From: Streptomyces beigongshangae
GTDB taxonomy: Bacteria > Actinomycetota > Actinomycetes > Streptomycetales > Streptomycetaceae
Length of the DNA stretch: 64,000 nt
Reading direction: 5' to 3'
Assembly (NCBI RefSeq): GCF_019710745.1
Contig: NZ_JAHKJW010000025.1
Location: 56,565-120,564, forward strand
Shown here piece by piece: positions 35,300 to 43,266 of this stretch. The translations under genes and the position numbers were made by a program. The notes under the pieces were generated by a model that saw only the letters and a list, made by a program, of their open reading frames with translations, did no database searches and was not told where the DNA came from. Positions within the stretch are counted from its first letter, which is position 1. Every line of letters starts with the position of its first letter.

Positions 35300-35734
35300 A
35301 TCCGATGAACACCGCCACCAGGGCGATGACAGCGGACCAGATGTCCAGCCGTAGCCCGAGGAGGTGGTTCACATGATCGGTGCGGAGTACTTCAATCCAC
35401 AAACGACCGGAGCAGTAGAGCTCGAAGACGGCGCCGCCCGCGGCCCCGGCGGTCATGTACGGGCTGCCGTTGCCGACCGAGCGGATCCTGCAGTGGCCGT
35501 CGGCGCCGGGGACGAGGGTCCACTTCTTGTCCGAAGCCCTGTCGTCCACCCACCGGGCCAGCCGCCGCCCGGACGTCGTCGTACCGGTCCAGACGACGGA
35601 TTCCGCGCCACGTACGTGTCGGACGGGCTCGGCTGGTACGCCGACGCATTCGGCGCGAAGGCCGTCGACAGCGCCAGCCCAAGACCTGCGGTGGTCACGG
35701 TGGCGAAAGTCTTCCGTACCGCCTTCTGCAGCAA
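35300..35734 (-). pseudogene. Small secreted protein, frameshifted
   Basis: On the minus strand a TTG at 35734 follows GGAGGAG (complement of 35741-35747) at six bases and opens a clear signal peptide: QKAVRKTFATVTTAGLGLAL, then STAFAPNASA. The mature start is YQPSPSDTYVARNPSS. Near 35600 the frame changes, and the continuation (DKKWTLVPGADGHCRIRSVG, then GSPYMTAGAAGGAVFELYCSG) has the look of a small beta-trefoil or lectin-like domain. A frameshift therefore separates export signal and domain. The 3' end is ill-defined. Confidence 0.4.
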
Positions 35735-35934
35735 CCACGGCTCCTCCAGCAACGTGTGCACCGGATGACGGCCGTCCCACCGGTCCCGGACGCACTGGCT
35801 GGAATGCCCTGCGAGACAGAGCGAGATGGGTTCCCGCGGTCGCGCACGAGTGCGAGTGCGCTCGTATGGCGTGAGCTGGTTGCTGGAAAGTGTCGGGACG
35901 TGACGGTGATGCGTCATCGGCTGGTCAGCGAAAG

Positions 35935-36370
35935 TGTTTCGCGAGTCGACATCGCCCACACCAACAACACCTCCGCCGCCCGTACCGCGACCCTCAAGGT
36001 CAACGGCCAGAACCCGACGGCGGTCTCCTTCCCGCCCACCGGCTCCTCCCAGGGCACGGTCTCCGTCCAGGTCGGCCTCTCCAAGGGTTCCTCGAACACC
36101 CTGACTTTCACGAACGCGCCTACCTTGGCGGACATCACGGTCCGCCCGCTGCCAGGCACGAACAGCACCTTGCTCGTCGGGACGGGGTCCGGCCGCTGTC
36201 TCGAGGTGTACGACAACACGATCACCAACGGCACCCAGGCCGGGCTGTGGGACTGCAACGGCGGACAGAACCAGCAGTGGACGTACACCTCGCGCAAGGA
36301 ACTCGTCGTGTACGGCAACAAGTGCCTGGACGCCTACGAGCTCGGCACGACCAACGGAGCGGCGATCCAG
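35935..36370 (+). pseudogene. Fragment of a secreted glycosidase: CBM plus ricin-type repeats
   Basis: The frame encodes the tail of a carbohydrate-binding sandwich (VDIAHTNNTSAARTATLKVN, then PPTGSSQGTVSVQVGLSKGS, NTLTFTNAPTLADITVRPL). The start of a ricin-type trefoil follows (GSGRCLEVYDNTITNGTQAG, NQQWTYTSRKELVVYGNKCL). The catalytic domain is missing on the left, and the trefoil is cut at about 36370 where an IS630 piece begins. It resembles the C-termini of GH27/GH43-type actinobacterial enzymes. Confidence 0.7.
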
Positions 36371-36561
36371 GCGCGGATGTCTTTCCCCAGCGCGTGGACG
36401 CTCTTGTGGACGCCTTGCCGTATCTGTTTGTCGGTCAGTTCGGCGAACCAGCACTCGACCAGGTCGGGCCAGGACGAGCGGGCGGGTGTGAAGTGCAGGT
36501 GGAAGCGGGGACGGGCCAGCAGCCAGGTCTTGATCGCCGGAGTACTGTGGGTCGCGTAGCA
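36361..36561 (-). pseudogene. IS630-family transposase, C-terminal remnant
   Basis: On the minus strand: HSTPAIKTWLLARPRFHLHF, then TPARSSWPDLVECWFAELTD and KQIRQGVHKSVHALGKDIRA. This is the C-terminal catalytic part of an IS630 transposase of the same branch as the N-terminal piece at 28.2 kb. The usual Asn and Glu region (SSWINLVERWF) is altered to SSWPDLVECWF. It is truncated at both ends. Confidence 0.75.
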
Positions 36562-36800
36562 CTTCACGGGGAAAGGTTCAGTCGGCTGTCTGCGTGGGCC
36601 GCGACAATTTCCTGGTGCGAGCATCCTGACGCCGTCGCCGGCGAACTCGATGGCCTCCCACGCAGAACGCTCGGCTGGGAAGCCCCAGCCGAGCGCTTGC
36701 ATGAGCTGCTCGCGGCCTGATCGACACGACCACGGGTTGCAGCGCCCCCTGAACCGCCGTGGTGGCGGGCCTTATGCCCGTGGCGGGACGGCAGACGAGC

Positions 36801-37547
36801 TCAGAGCTGGGTTTCGCCGCCGTCCACAGCCAGCTCGATGCCGGTGGTGTACGTGGCATCGAAAGCGAGGAATGTGGCCGCCTCGGCGAACTCTTCGACG
36901 GTGCCGTAGCGCTTCATGGGGTTGCTCGCGGTCCGTTCCGCCCTGAACTGGTCGGCGGCCTCTTTGGACAAGTTCATCGTTTCCAGGATCCCCGAGTCGA
37001 TGGGCCCCGGGCTGACCGCATTGACACGGATTCCCCGCGGAAGCAGCTCGCGGGAGAAGGTGCGGGCCATCGAGCGCAGCGCCGCCTTGCCTGCCGCATA
37101 GACGCTGGTGTCCACCATGCCGATGACGTTCGCGATCGAGGTGGTGAGGACGATGCCGGCGTTCGCGCTCAGCAGCGGAGCGAGCTTCTGCACAGTGAAG
37201 AAGGCGCCCTTGACGTTGATCGCGAACAGCTCGTCGTACACGTCCTCGGTCGTCGACCCGAGGGGCGTGAGGGGTGAGATGCCCGCGTTGACGAACAAAG
37301 CCTCGATCGAGCCGAGCTCGCTCTTTGTACGGCCGGCGAGCATATCCAGGTCGGACAGTGAGGCCACATCCGCCCGGACGGCCATGGCATTCCCGCCGAG
37401 CCGCTCGCGTGCCGTGTCGAGCTTGGCCTGAGAACGGCCGGTGATCACCACGCGGGCTCCGCCTTGCACCAGCAGCTCCGCCAGCGCGAGCCCCATGCCG
37501 CTGCTGCCACCCGTGATCACCACGTTCTTGTCGCTGTACTTACCCAT
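36801..37547 (-). CDS. Short-chain dehydrogenase/reductase, classical and intact
   Basis: About 248 residues from ATG 37547 (MGKYSDKNVVITGGSSGMGL); upstream ATGs at 37565-37580 would add up to eleven residues. It has cofactor motif TGGSSGMG (12-19), NAGIS, catalytic Ser137 in LTTSIAN, Tyr150 and Lys154 in SVYAAGKAAL, and the closing GIELAVDGG. It probably uses NADP(H) to reduce a ketone or quinone-type carbonyl. It is on the same strand as the aldo/keto reductase and the second SDR, so the three may form an operon under the divergent TetR. Confidence 0.88.
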   Translation of the reverse strand: MGKYSDKNVVITGGSSGMGLALAELLVQGGARVVITGRSQAKLDTARERLGGNAMAVRADVASLSDLDMLAGRTKSELGSIEALFVNAGISPLTPLGSTTEDVYDELFAINVKGAFFTVQKLAPLLSANAGIVLTTSIANVIGMVDTSVYAAGKAALRSMARTFSRELLPRGIRVNAVSPGPIDSGILETMNLSKEAADQFRAERTASNPMKRYGTVEEFAEAATFLAFDATYTTGIELAVDGGETQL

Positions 37548-37625
37548 AACGAGGTTGTTCCGTTCCATCATCAAAAACATGTCGATATATCTGGATGTCG
37601 TCGTTCATGAAGCGAACCAGGCGAA

Positions 37626-38696
37626 TCAGCCGAGGGCTTCGATCCTCATGTCGCCTGTGGTGACCGTGCGGATGTGATCGCTGGCGAGCAGGTCGTGCGG
37701 ATTGCCGAGAGCGACGGCGCTGACCTCGTCGAGGCGGGCCAGCTGGGAAGAAGTGAGGTCGACCTGCAGGGCACCCAGGTTGTCCTCCAGCTGCGCGACG
37801 GTGCGGGCGCCGACGACGGGTGCCGTCACGCCCGGGGCGTTCAGGGTCCAGGCCAGTGCGACCTGGGCGGGTGTGCGGCCCAGCTCCGAGGCCACCTCCT
37901 TCACCACGTCGGCAATGGCAAGGTTGCGGTCGGTGACCCATCCCAGGGCGACGTTGAGGCTCTTGCGGTTGCTGGCGGTTTCGCCGGCGACGGAGCCCGC
38001 CTGGCTCTGGTCCTCCCGGCTGTACTTGCCGGTGAGCACCCCGCCGCCCAGCGGGGAGAAGGGGACCACGCCGAGTCCCATCTCGCGTGCCATCGGCATC
38101 AGGTCACGCTCCGCGGTGCGCTCGATCAGGCTGTACTCGGTCTCCAGTGCGACCAGCGGCGACCAGCCGCGCAGGTCGGCGATCGCCTGCATGCGCGACA
38201 CCTGCCAGGCCGGGGCGCTGGAGATCGCCACGTACAGCACCTTGCCCTGCCTCACCAGGTCGTCCAGGCCCCGCAGGATCTCCTCCACCGGCGTCCTGAA
38301 GTCCCATACGTTCACGTAGAGCAGATCGATGCAGTCGGTGTTCAGCTGCCGCAGACTGGCTTCCACCGACGCCAGCATGCTCTTGCGGTGGGTGCCCCCG
38401 GAATTCGGGTCACCGGGCTGACGCAGCGTCGAGTACTTCGTCGCCAGCACCATCTTGTCGCGGTCGGTGCGGGCGAATTCGCCGAGCAGCCGCTCGGAGC
38501 TGCCGTTGGTGTAGGTGCTGGCGGTGTCGAAGAAGTTGCCGCCGAGCTCGGTGTAGCGGTCGAAGAGCTTGCGCGCCTCGTCGCGCTCGGCGCCCCAGCC
38601 CCACTCGGTGCCGAAGGTCGCCGTGCCCAGCGCCAGCGGTGAGACCCGGAGTCCGGAACGGCCCAGCAGCCGATAAGTGTCGAGAGTGAGTGCCAT
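37626..38696 (-). CDS. Aldo/keto reductase with altered catalytic histidine position
   Basis: Three hundred and fifty-six residues, a normal length for YajO/Tas-like AKRs. Catalytic Asp57 and Tyr62 lie in FFDTASTYTNGSSERLLGEF and Lys87 in LATKYS. Where the family has His (LLYxHxWD) it reads LLYVNVWD, with Asn129. The NADP-binding C-terminus is present (GVTAPVVGARTVAQLEDNL). The enzyme probably reduces aldehydes or ketones, though loss of the histidine may change substrate or rate. The gene lies between two SDR genes on the same strand. Confidence 0.87.
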   Translation of the reverse strand: MALTLDTYRLLGRSGLRVSPLALGTATFGTEWGWGAERDEARKLFDRYTELGGNFFDTASTYTNGSSERLLGEFARTDRDKMVLATKYSTLRQPGDPNSGGTHRKSMLASVEASLRQLNTDCIDLLYVNVWDFRTPVEEILRGLDDLVRQGKVLYVAISSAPAWQVSRMQAIADLRGWSPLVALETEYSLIERTAERDLMPMAREMGLGVVPFSPLGGGVLTGKYSREDQSQAGSVAGETASNRKSLNVALGWVTDRNLAIADVVKEVASELGRTPAQVALAWTLNAPGVTAPVVGARTVAQLEDNLGALQVDLTSSQLARLDEVSAVALGNPHDLLASDHIRTVTTGDMRIEALG

Positions 38697-38765
38697 CGTG
38701 TTCTCCTGTGAGGTGCGGTTCGTGGCGTTCGAAAGGTGCGGACGGGCGGTCGACTCGCCCGGGTT

Positions 38766-39491
38766 TCAGGCGCCGAGCCCGTAGCCGCCGGCCACGGTGA
38801 TGTCCTGGCCGGTGATGTAGCCGGCGGCGTCCGAGGCGAGGAAGGCGACTGCTTCCGCGACCTCCTGGCCGGATCCGAAGCGCTCGAAGGGAATCTTCGA
38901 GCGCATGGCGTCCCGGCCGCTCTCGGACACCCCCAGCTTGTTGAGCAGCGGGGTGTCGGTGGCCCCGGGGCTCACGGCGTTGACGCGAATCCTGCGGGGG
39001 GCCAGTTCCAGCGCGAGCGAGGGCAGCATGGCCAGCAGCGCGCCGCGTGACGCCGCCCCCACCGTGGCGCCAGGGGTGCCGCGACGGGACCCGATGCCGA
39101 CGGTCAGCACGATCGAGCCGCCGTCGTTCATGAAAGGAAGGGCCTTTTGGAGGGTGAAGTACTGGCCCTTGAAGTTGAGGTCGGCGTGCTCGTCGAACGA
39201 TTCCTCCGTCACCTCGGCAACCGGTGCCGGACGGAAGATCCCGGCGTTGAGGAAGAGCAGGTCCAGCGATCCGAACCGCGCCGACACCGCCGACATCAGG
39301 GCGTCGGTGTCGGAGAGCACGCGCCCGTCGGATCGGACGACGAGCACGTCGCCGGGGAGCTCGGACTGCGCCCGCGCTAGGGATTCGGGATTCTGTCCGG
39401 TGACCGCGACCTGGTAGCCGCGGGCGTGCAGCAGCTCGGCCGTCGCTCTGCCGATCCCGGTCGTCCCCCCGGTGACGAGAGCTGCAGGCAT
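38766..39491 (-). CDS. SDR-fold protein lacking the catalytic Ser-Tyr-Lys triad
   Basis: Two hundred and forty-one residues from ATG 39491. The Rossmann motif TGGTTGIG (7-14), LNAGIFRP, the structural Asn in DLNFKGQYF and the C-terminal TGQDITVAGGYGLGA are all kept. Compared with the intact SDR at 36.8 kb, however, LTTSIAN has become LTVGIGS and VYAAGKAAL has become VGAASRGAL. Ser, Tyr and Lys are thus replaced by Gly132, Gly145 and Arg149. The frame is clean over full length, which argues against random decay. It may bind NAD(P) as a sensor or partner. It is divergent from the TetR gene, with two shared operators between. Confidence 0.85.
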   Translation of the reverse strand: MPAALVTGGTTGIGRATAELLHARGYQVAVTGQNPESLARAQSELPGDVLVVRSDGRVLSDTDALMSAVSARFGSLDLLFLNAGIFRPAPVAEVTEESFDEHADLNFKGQYFTLQKALPFMNDGGSIVLTVGIGSRRGTPGATVGAASRGALLAMLPSLALELAPRRIRVNAVSPGATDTPLLNKLGVSESGRDAMRSKIPFERFGSGQEVAEAVAFLASDAAGYITGQDITVAGGYGLGA

Positions 39492-39536
39492 GGCAAACCT
39501 TTCGTTGCTGAAGGAACGGGTGAGACCACCCACAAT

Positions 39537-39586
39537 CGGGGAACTCCCCGTTTTCCTCACCGTACACTGAACCGGGGACATCCCCG
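39537..39586. promoter_or_regulatory. Two identical-pattern palindromic operators in the SDR/TetR divergent region
   Basis: CGGGGA-ac-TCCCCG (39537-39550) and CGGGGA-ca-TCCCCG (39573-39586) are perfect six-base inverted repeats with two-base centres, spaced 36 bases centre to centre. Such paired sites between a tetR gene and its divergent target are the classical arrangement for autoregulation and target repression. Confidence 0.75.
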
Positions 39587-39629
39587 AATCGTTCCCGAGC
39601 CTCATCCGACACTCACGATCGCGAAGGTC

Positions 39630-40217
39630 ATGACACCTCCACGCAGCACCCTGCGCGCCGACGCGCAGCGCAACCGCGAGCAGCTGATCGCCACGGCCGC
39701 CGAAGCCTTCGCGTCCGGACGCGCGATCTCGCTGGACGCGATCGCCAAACGCGCGGGAGTGGGGAACGCCACCCTGTACCGGCACTTCCCCACCCGAGAG
39801 GATCTGGTCGAAGAGGTCTACCGGGACCAGATCCGCCCCTTGCGCGAAGACGCACGCACCCTGCTGGCCACCAAGCCGCCCGCGCAGGCCCTCCACGCGT
39901 GGATGCTCCGATTCGCCGACTGGGCCGGTGAACGGCGCGGCATCTGCGAGGCCCTGGTCGCCATGAGCGCTTCCGGCCGCTTCGGCACCGGACCGGTCTG
40001 CGACGAGGTCCAGCAGGTCCTGGCGATGGTGCTCGAGGCCGGCGCCACAGCAGGAGAACTGCGCAGCGACATCGACCCGGTCGAGGTAGGCGGCATCCTC
40101 GCCGGTTTGCTCTCCGTGGCCGGCGCACCCGAGCAGCGCCCCCAGCTGAACCGAATGCTGGACGTCGTCGTGGACGGACTCAGGCCCCGCCAAGGGCCCG
40201 CCGGAGAAAAGATGTAG
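39630..40217 (+). CDS. TetR-family repressor
   Basis: One hundred and ninety-five residues from ATG 39630. The helix-turn-helix is at about 10-55 (NREQLIATAAEAFASGRAIS, then LDAIAKRAGVGNATLYRHFP). The C-terminal domain follows the SbtR-like pattern of reductase-linked repressors (VDGLRPRQG end). It is divergent from the SDR/AKR/SDR genes, and two perfect palindromes lie in the 138-base gap. It probably represses both directions until a reactive carbonyl or aromatic ligand binds. Confidence 0.9.
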   Translation: MTPPRSTLRADAQRNREQLIATAAEAFASGRAISLDAIAKRAGVGNATLYRHFPTREDLVEEVYRDQIRPLREDARTLLATKPPAQALHAWMLRFADWAGERRGICEALVAMSASGRFGTGPVCDEVQQVLAMVLEAGATAGELRSDIDPVEVGGILAGLLSVAGAPEQRPQLNRMLDVVVDGLRPRQGPAGEKM

Positions 40218-40281
40218 ACGGGTAGCGCGTTGACCTGCGGCATCAGGCCCAAAACCAACACTTTATCCTCCGGCGGGCCCT
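40193..40281. terminator. Long-loop inverted repeat at the TetR/cse1-remnant junction
   Basis: AGGGCCCGCCGGAG (40193-40206) and CTCCGGCGGGCCCT (40268-40281) are perfectly complementary, with a 61-base loop. The first arm is inside the last TetR codons and the second overlaps the stop of the convergent cse1 remnant, so it could end transcription from both sides. Confidence 0.45.
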
Positions 40282-40745
40282 AGCGAGCCGGTGCGTGGTA
40301 GCGGGTGAGGCGTCGCGCCTGGCCGGTGGCGTGGTCCGGTTCGGGCAGGTCGGCGAGGAGGGTCTCGTACAGGGTGCGGCCCGGTGGGTGGGATGAGAGT
40401 GTGGAGCGCAGCGGTCCGGTTCTGGCGCCGCCTTCGCGCTGGCCGTCGACGGCGCGCACGGAGCATTGGCCGGCGGCCCCGTAGCAGTGGTGGTGGATGA
40501 GCATGTGCCACAGGGCCTGCTCGCCGGGCACCGGCTGGGGGTCGGTGTCGGTGTGCGGGCTCAGCCAGGCCAGGTTGTCGCCTTCCGGACGGCCGAAGAC
40601 CAGCTTGTCGACCCCGGCACGCTTCTCGCACCGGGCAGGCAGCCGCGGGTCCTGCAGGAAGGGACGGACAGGGTCGAACAGGTCCCATACGTAGGCGCCG
40701 AAGTACCGGTGGACTGTGTCGGCGGGCGCCTGGCGCCGTTCTGCT
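40280..40745 (-). pseudogene. Type I-E CRISPR Cse1/CasA (Cas8e), internal remnant
   Basis: On the minus strand: LFDPVRPFLQDPRLPARCEK, then AGVDKLVFGRPEGDNLAWLS, PHTDTDPQPVPGEQALWHML, IHHHCYGAAGQCSVRAVDG, and GPLRSTLSSHPPGRTLYETL. This follows the N-terminal third of actinobacterial Cse1, the large Cascade subunit that reads the PAM. The start is missing and the frame stops at 40280, roughly 155 residues of about 520. No other cas gene or repeat array is present. Confidence 0.8.
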
Positions 40746-40800
40746 CCAGCGCGTGCGCGGCCAGGCACGCCGGCCGGCACCCGCGGGGCGCTCCGAATCT

Positions 40801-40925
40801 GCCGCCGAGGATGAACTCCCGTTCCGGCTGGGCGACGACGCCTTCCGTCGCAGCCACCGCTCGGCTCTGGTCCGCAAGGACCCCACGGTCTACGCGGACG
40901 TCTTCCCGGCGGCCCGGACGATCTG
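40801..40925 (+). pseudogene. MSMEG_6728-like protein, C-terminal remnant
   Basis: The frame reads LPFRLGDDAFRRSHRSALVR, then KDPTVYADVFPAA. This closely resembles the C-terminal signature of the MSMEG_6728/pyrimidine-dimer-glycosylase-like family (WLGDExFHRSHRSALVRKDP). Only about 40 residues remain, and a normal end (YVWP) is missing. Confidence 0.6.
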
Positions 40926-41092
40926 CCGCACGTGCGGCCGGCGCCGGACCGGCCCGCGTGGGAACTGCAACCAACTTCCTTTCATGCAGCCCCCGTTGTC
41001 CGATCAGACCCTTCCGTGTTCCACTGGATCTTTCCGGCACATCGGTCACGGGTCACCCGCTCCCGGGTGGGCAGGCGCTGCATGGGGGAACC

Positions 41093-43261
41093 GTGTGTGA
41101 AGAACTGGGGTTCGAGAGACTCCTCGACGAGGAGGGCTTCTTCGCCCGGCTGTTCGGGCGGGCCCCGTCGGGGGCGAGCCGGGATCCGCTGTACGGCCCC
41201 GACCTGCCCGTCGTGCTGCTCACCGGCGGCCCGGGCATGGGCAAAGGGCGGCTGCTGCGAGCCGTGAGGGACCGTTTCGCCGCCAAGGTGCCGCTGGTCC
41301 ACCTGGACTGTGCCTCCCCGGTGTACGCGGACCGCGCGGACCCGGAGCCCGGTGCCCGCTCGGGCGCCACCGAGGCCCTGGTCGAGGTCGCCCGTCGACT
41401 GCGTACCTGGCAGGGCACGGGCGGCTCGTTCTCCTTCCCGCGGCTCTTCGCCGGTCTCGCCATGACCGCCACCGGCGCCGGGGACGGTACGCCCCAGGAC
41501 GTGGCGACGGAGGCCGAGCGGTACGAGGACCTCGCCCAGCGGTCACGCCTGCGCGGCCTGGGCGCCGGCGACTTCTGGCGGGGGGTGCTGCACGGCAGCA
41601 TCCGCAACCTGCTGACCACCCTCTCCGGGCAGGCGTTCGACCCGTACTCGGCGGCCGTCAGCAACGCCCTGCTGGACGCCCTCTTCGAGCGCGCGGCGCC
41701 GCGGGGCAAGGCGGAACTCCAGCGGCTCTACGGCGCCTATCCCGGCGCGGCCGGCCAGCCCAGGATCGGACTGCGCATCCTCGCCGCCGACTTCCAGGCC
41801 GGCGGCGAGGCACGCGAGGTCGCGGAAGGCTTCCTCTTCCGGGCCCTGCGCGAGGATCTCGAGGCGGCGTACGCCTCCCCCGCCGGCTGGCTGCGCCGGG
41901 TCGGCCGCCCGGGCCTGCTGCTGGACCACGCGGAGTCGTCCCTGGGCGAGCAACTGCTGCGCGCCGTCCTCACCGACCGCCGGGGCGGGCAGCACGACCG
42001 CGTCGTCATCGTCGGCACGGCACGCCGCGCGGACGGCGGCGCCTTCCTGCACGGCGGCCTGCCGCCCGAGGAGGCGATGTCCCCGGCGGAGTACCGCCCC
42101 GCCGACGGCTCTCCGCCGGCCTGGTCCCGTCGTACGGGCGAAGGCGCCGACCGGGCACCGCTCGCCGACGGCGTGCTCCTGCTGCGGATGCCGCTGCTCA
42201 CCGGCGACCAGCTCCGCCGGGAGACCGTGCGAAGACAGCAGCGCGCCGAGCCTGAGGGCGGCGCCAACCGCCGCCGGATCGACGCCGCCGTGGCCCGGCT
42301 GAGCGGGGGCCGGCCCCACACGGTGATCCGCCTCGCAGCAGCAGCCGCCACCTTCCGCATGCCGGCCGACGCCAACGACCGGGACATCCTGGAAGCCCCC
42401 TTACGGCTCCCCGGCGACAACGCCCCCGAACGTCCCGTCACGGACGTACTGTTACGGGAACTGATCCTCGGCCAGCTCCCCGTGCGCCTGCCGACCGAGC
42501 ACCACACGCACTGGCTCGACCTCCTCACCCATCTGTCGGTGGCACACGACACGGAGTGCGCGGACGTGCTGCTCCGCCACCACCAGTCGGGCCACCTCCA
42601 CCGCCTGACCGCCCACCACGTGGCCCGGCTCCTCACCGACACCGGCTGGCCCACCTGCGAACGCCACTTCATCGGCGATTTCGGCCTCCGCCAGCTCCTC
42701 GTGCACCGGCTCTACGGCCTCCGCCCCGAGGGCGCCGCCTGGTACGCCGACCACCACCTGCTCCGCGACCACTACGCGCGGCGCGCGGCAGCGGGAGAGG
42801 CCCCCTCGGGCGACGCCTTCCGCACCCTGACCGCGCACCAGATGAACCACCACCTGGTGTCCGGCGGCGCCGACGACGTCGTCACCCACCTCGCCGCCGC
42901 CCTCCCCGGCCGCCCCCTCGAGTGGTGCGCCGAGCTGCTGGAGATCGCGCAGGCGCCGTATCCCGGCGGGGCGGACGCCCGGCGGGAGCGTGCCCAGGGT
43001 CTGGTGGCGACGGAGGGCACACCGTTGCGCCGCACCGTCGACCAGCTCCTGCACGCGGTGTGGCTGTGCGAGGAGCGGACCAGACCGACCGGCAAGGAGA
43101 CGGCCCGCACGCTGGCCAAGCTGCTCGACCTGCTCTCGATCATGGATTTCGACGGCGCGAACCGGCTCAGCAGGACGGCGACGGACTGGAGCGCCCTGGC
43201 GGAGAACGAACAACCCCTGTTGCGCTGCACCTGCACCGAACAGCTCCGGCGAAGGAGATAA
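41093..43261 (+). CDS. Large P-loop (STAND-like) NTPase, first gene of a sensor pair
   Basis: Seven hundred and twenty-two residues from GTG 41093, with GGGGGA upstream. The nucleotide-binding domain begins at once: LPVVLLTGGPGMGKGRLLRA, with Walker A at about 45-52. The residue after Lys51 is Gly, not the usual Ser or Thr. A Walker B candidate is GLLLDHAE (Asp278). The C-terminal half is helical and Arg/Leu-rich, as in effector or repeat parts of STAND proteins. It has no membrane segment. Two TTA codons (42401-42403 and 42452-42454) would make translation depend on the bldA tRNA in Streptomyces. The stop is five bases before the membrane-anchored partner gene, so they form an operon. Role unknown; signalling or conflict functions are inference. 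Confidence 0.8.
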   Translation: MCEELGFERLLDEEGFFARLFGRAPSGASRDPLYGPDLPVVLLTGGPGMGKGRLLRAVRDRFAAKVPLVHLDCASPVYADRADPEPGARSGATEALVEVARRLRTWQGTGGSFSFPRLFAGLAMTATGAGDGTPQDVATEAERYEDLAQRSRLRGLGAGDFWRGVLHGSIRNLLTTLSGQAFDPYSAAVSNALLDALFERAAPRGKAELQRLYGAYPGAAGQPRIGLRILAADFQAGGEAREVAEGFLFRALREDLEAAYASPAGWLRRVGRPGLLLDHAESSLGEQLLRAVLTDRRGGQHDRVVIVGTARRADGGAFLHGGLPPEEAMSPAEYRPADGSPPAWSRRTGEGADRAPLADGVLLLRMPLLTGDQLRRETVRRQQRAEPEGGANRRRIDAAVARLSGGRPHTVIRLAAAAATFRMPADANDRDILEAPLRLPGDNAPERPVTDVLLRELILGQLPVRLPTEHHTHWLDLLTHLSVAHDTECADVLLRHHQSGHLHRLTAHHVARLLTDTGWPTCERHFIGDFGLRQLLVHRLYGLRPEGAAWYADHHLLRDHYARRAAAGEAPSGDAFRTLTAHQMNHHLVSGGADDVVTHLAAALPGRPLEWCAELLEIAQAPYPGGADARRERAQGLVATEGTPLRRTVDQLLHAVWLCEERTRPTGKETARTLAKLLDLLSIMDFDGANRLSRTATDWSALAENEQPLLRCTCTEQLRRRR

Positions 43262-43266
43262 CGGGC

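Noticed and set aside
40280..40900. A CRISPR array next to the cse1 remnant
   Set aside because: No regularly spaced repeats are visible between the remnant and the NTPase gene or elsewhere in the window.
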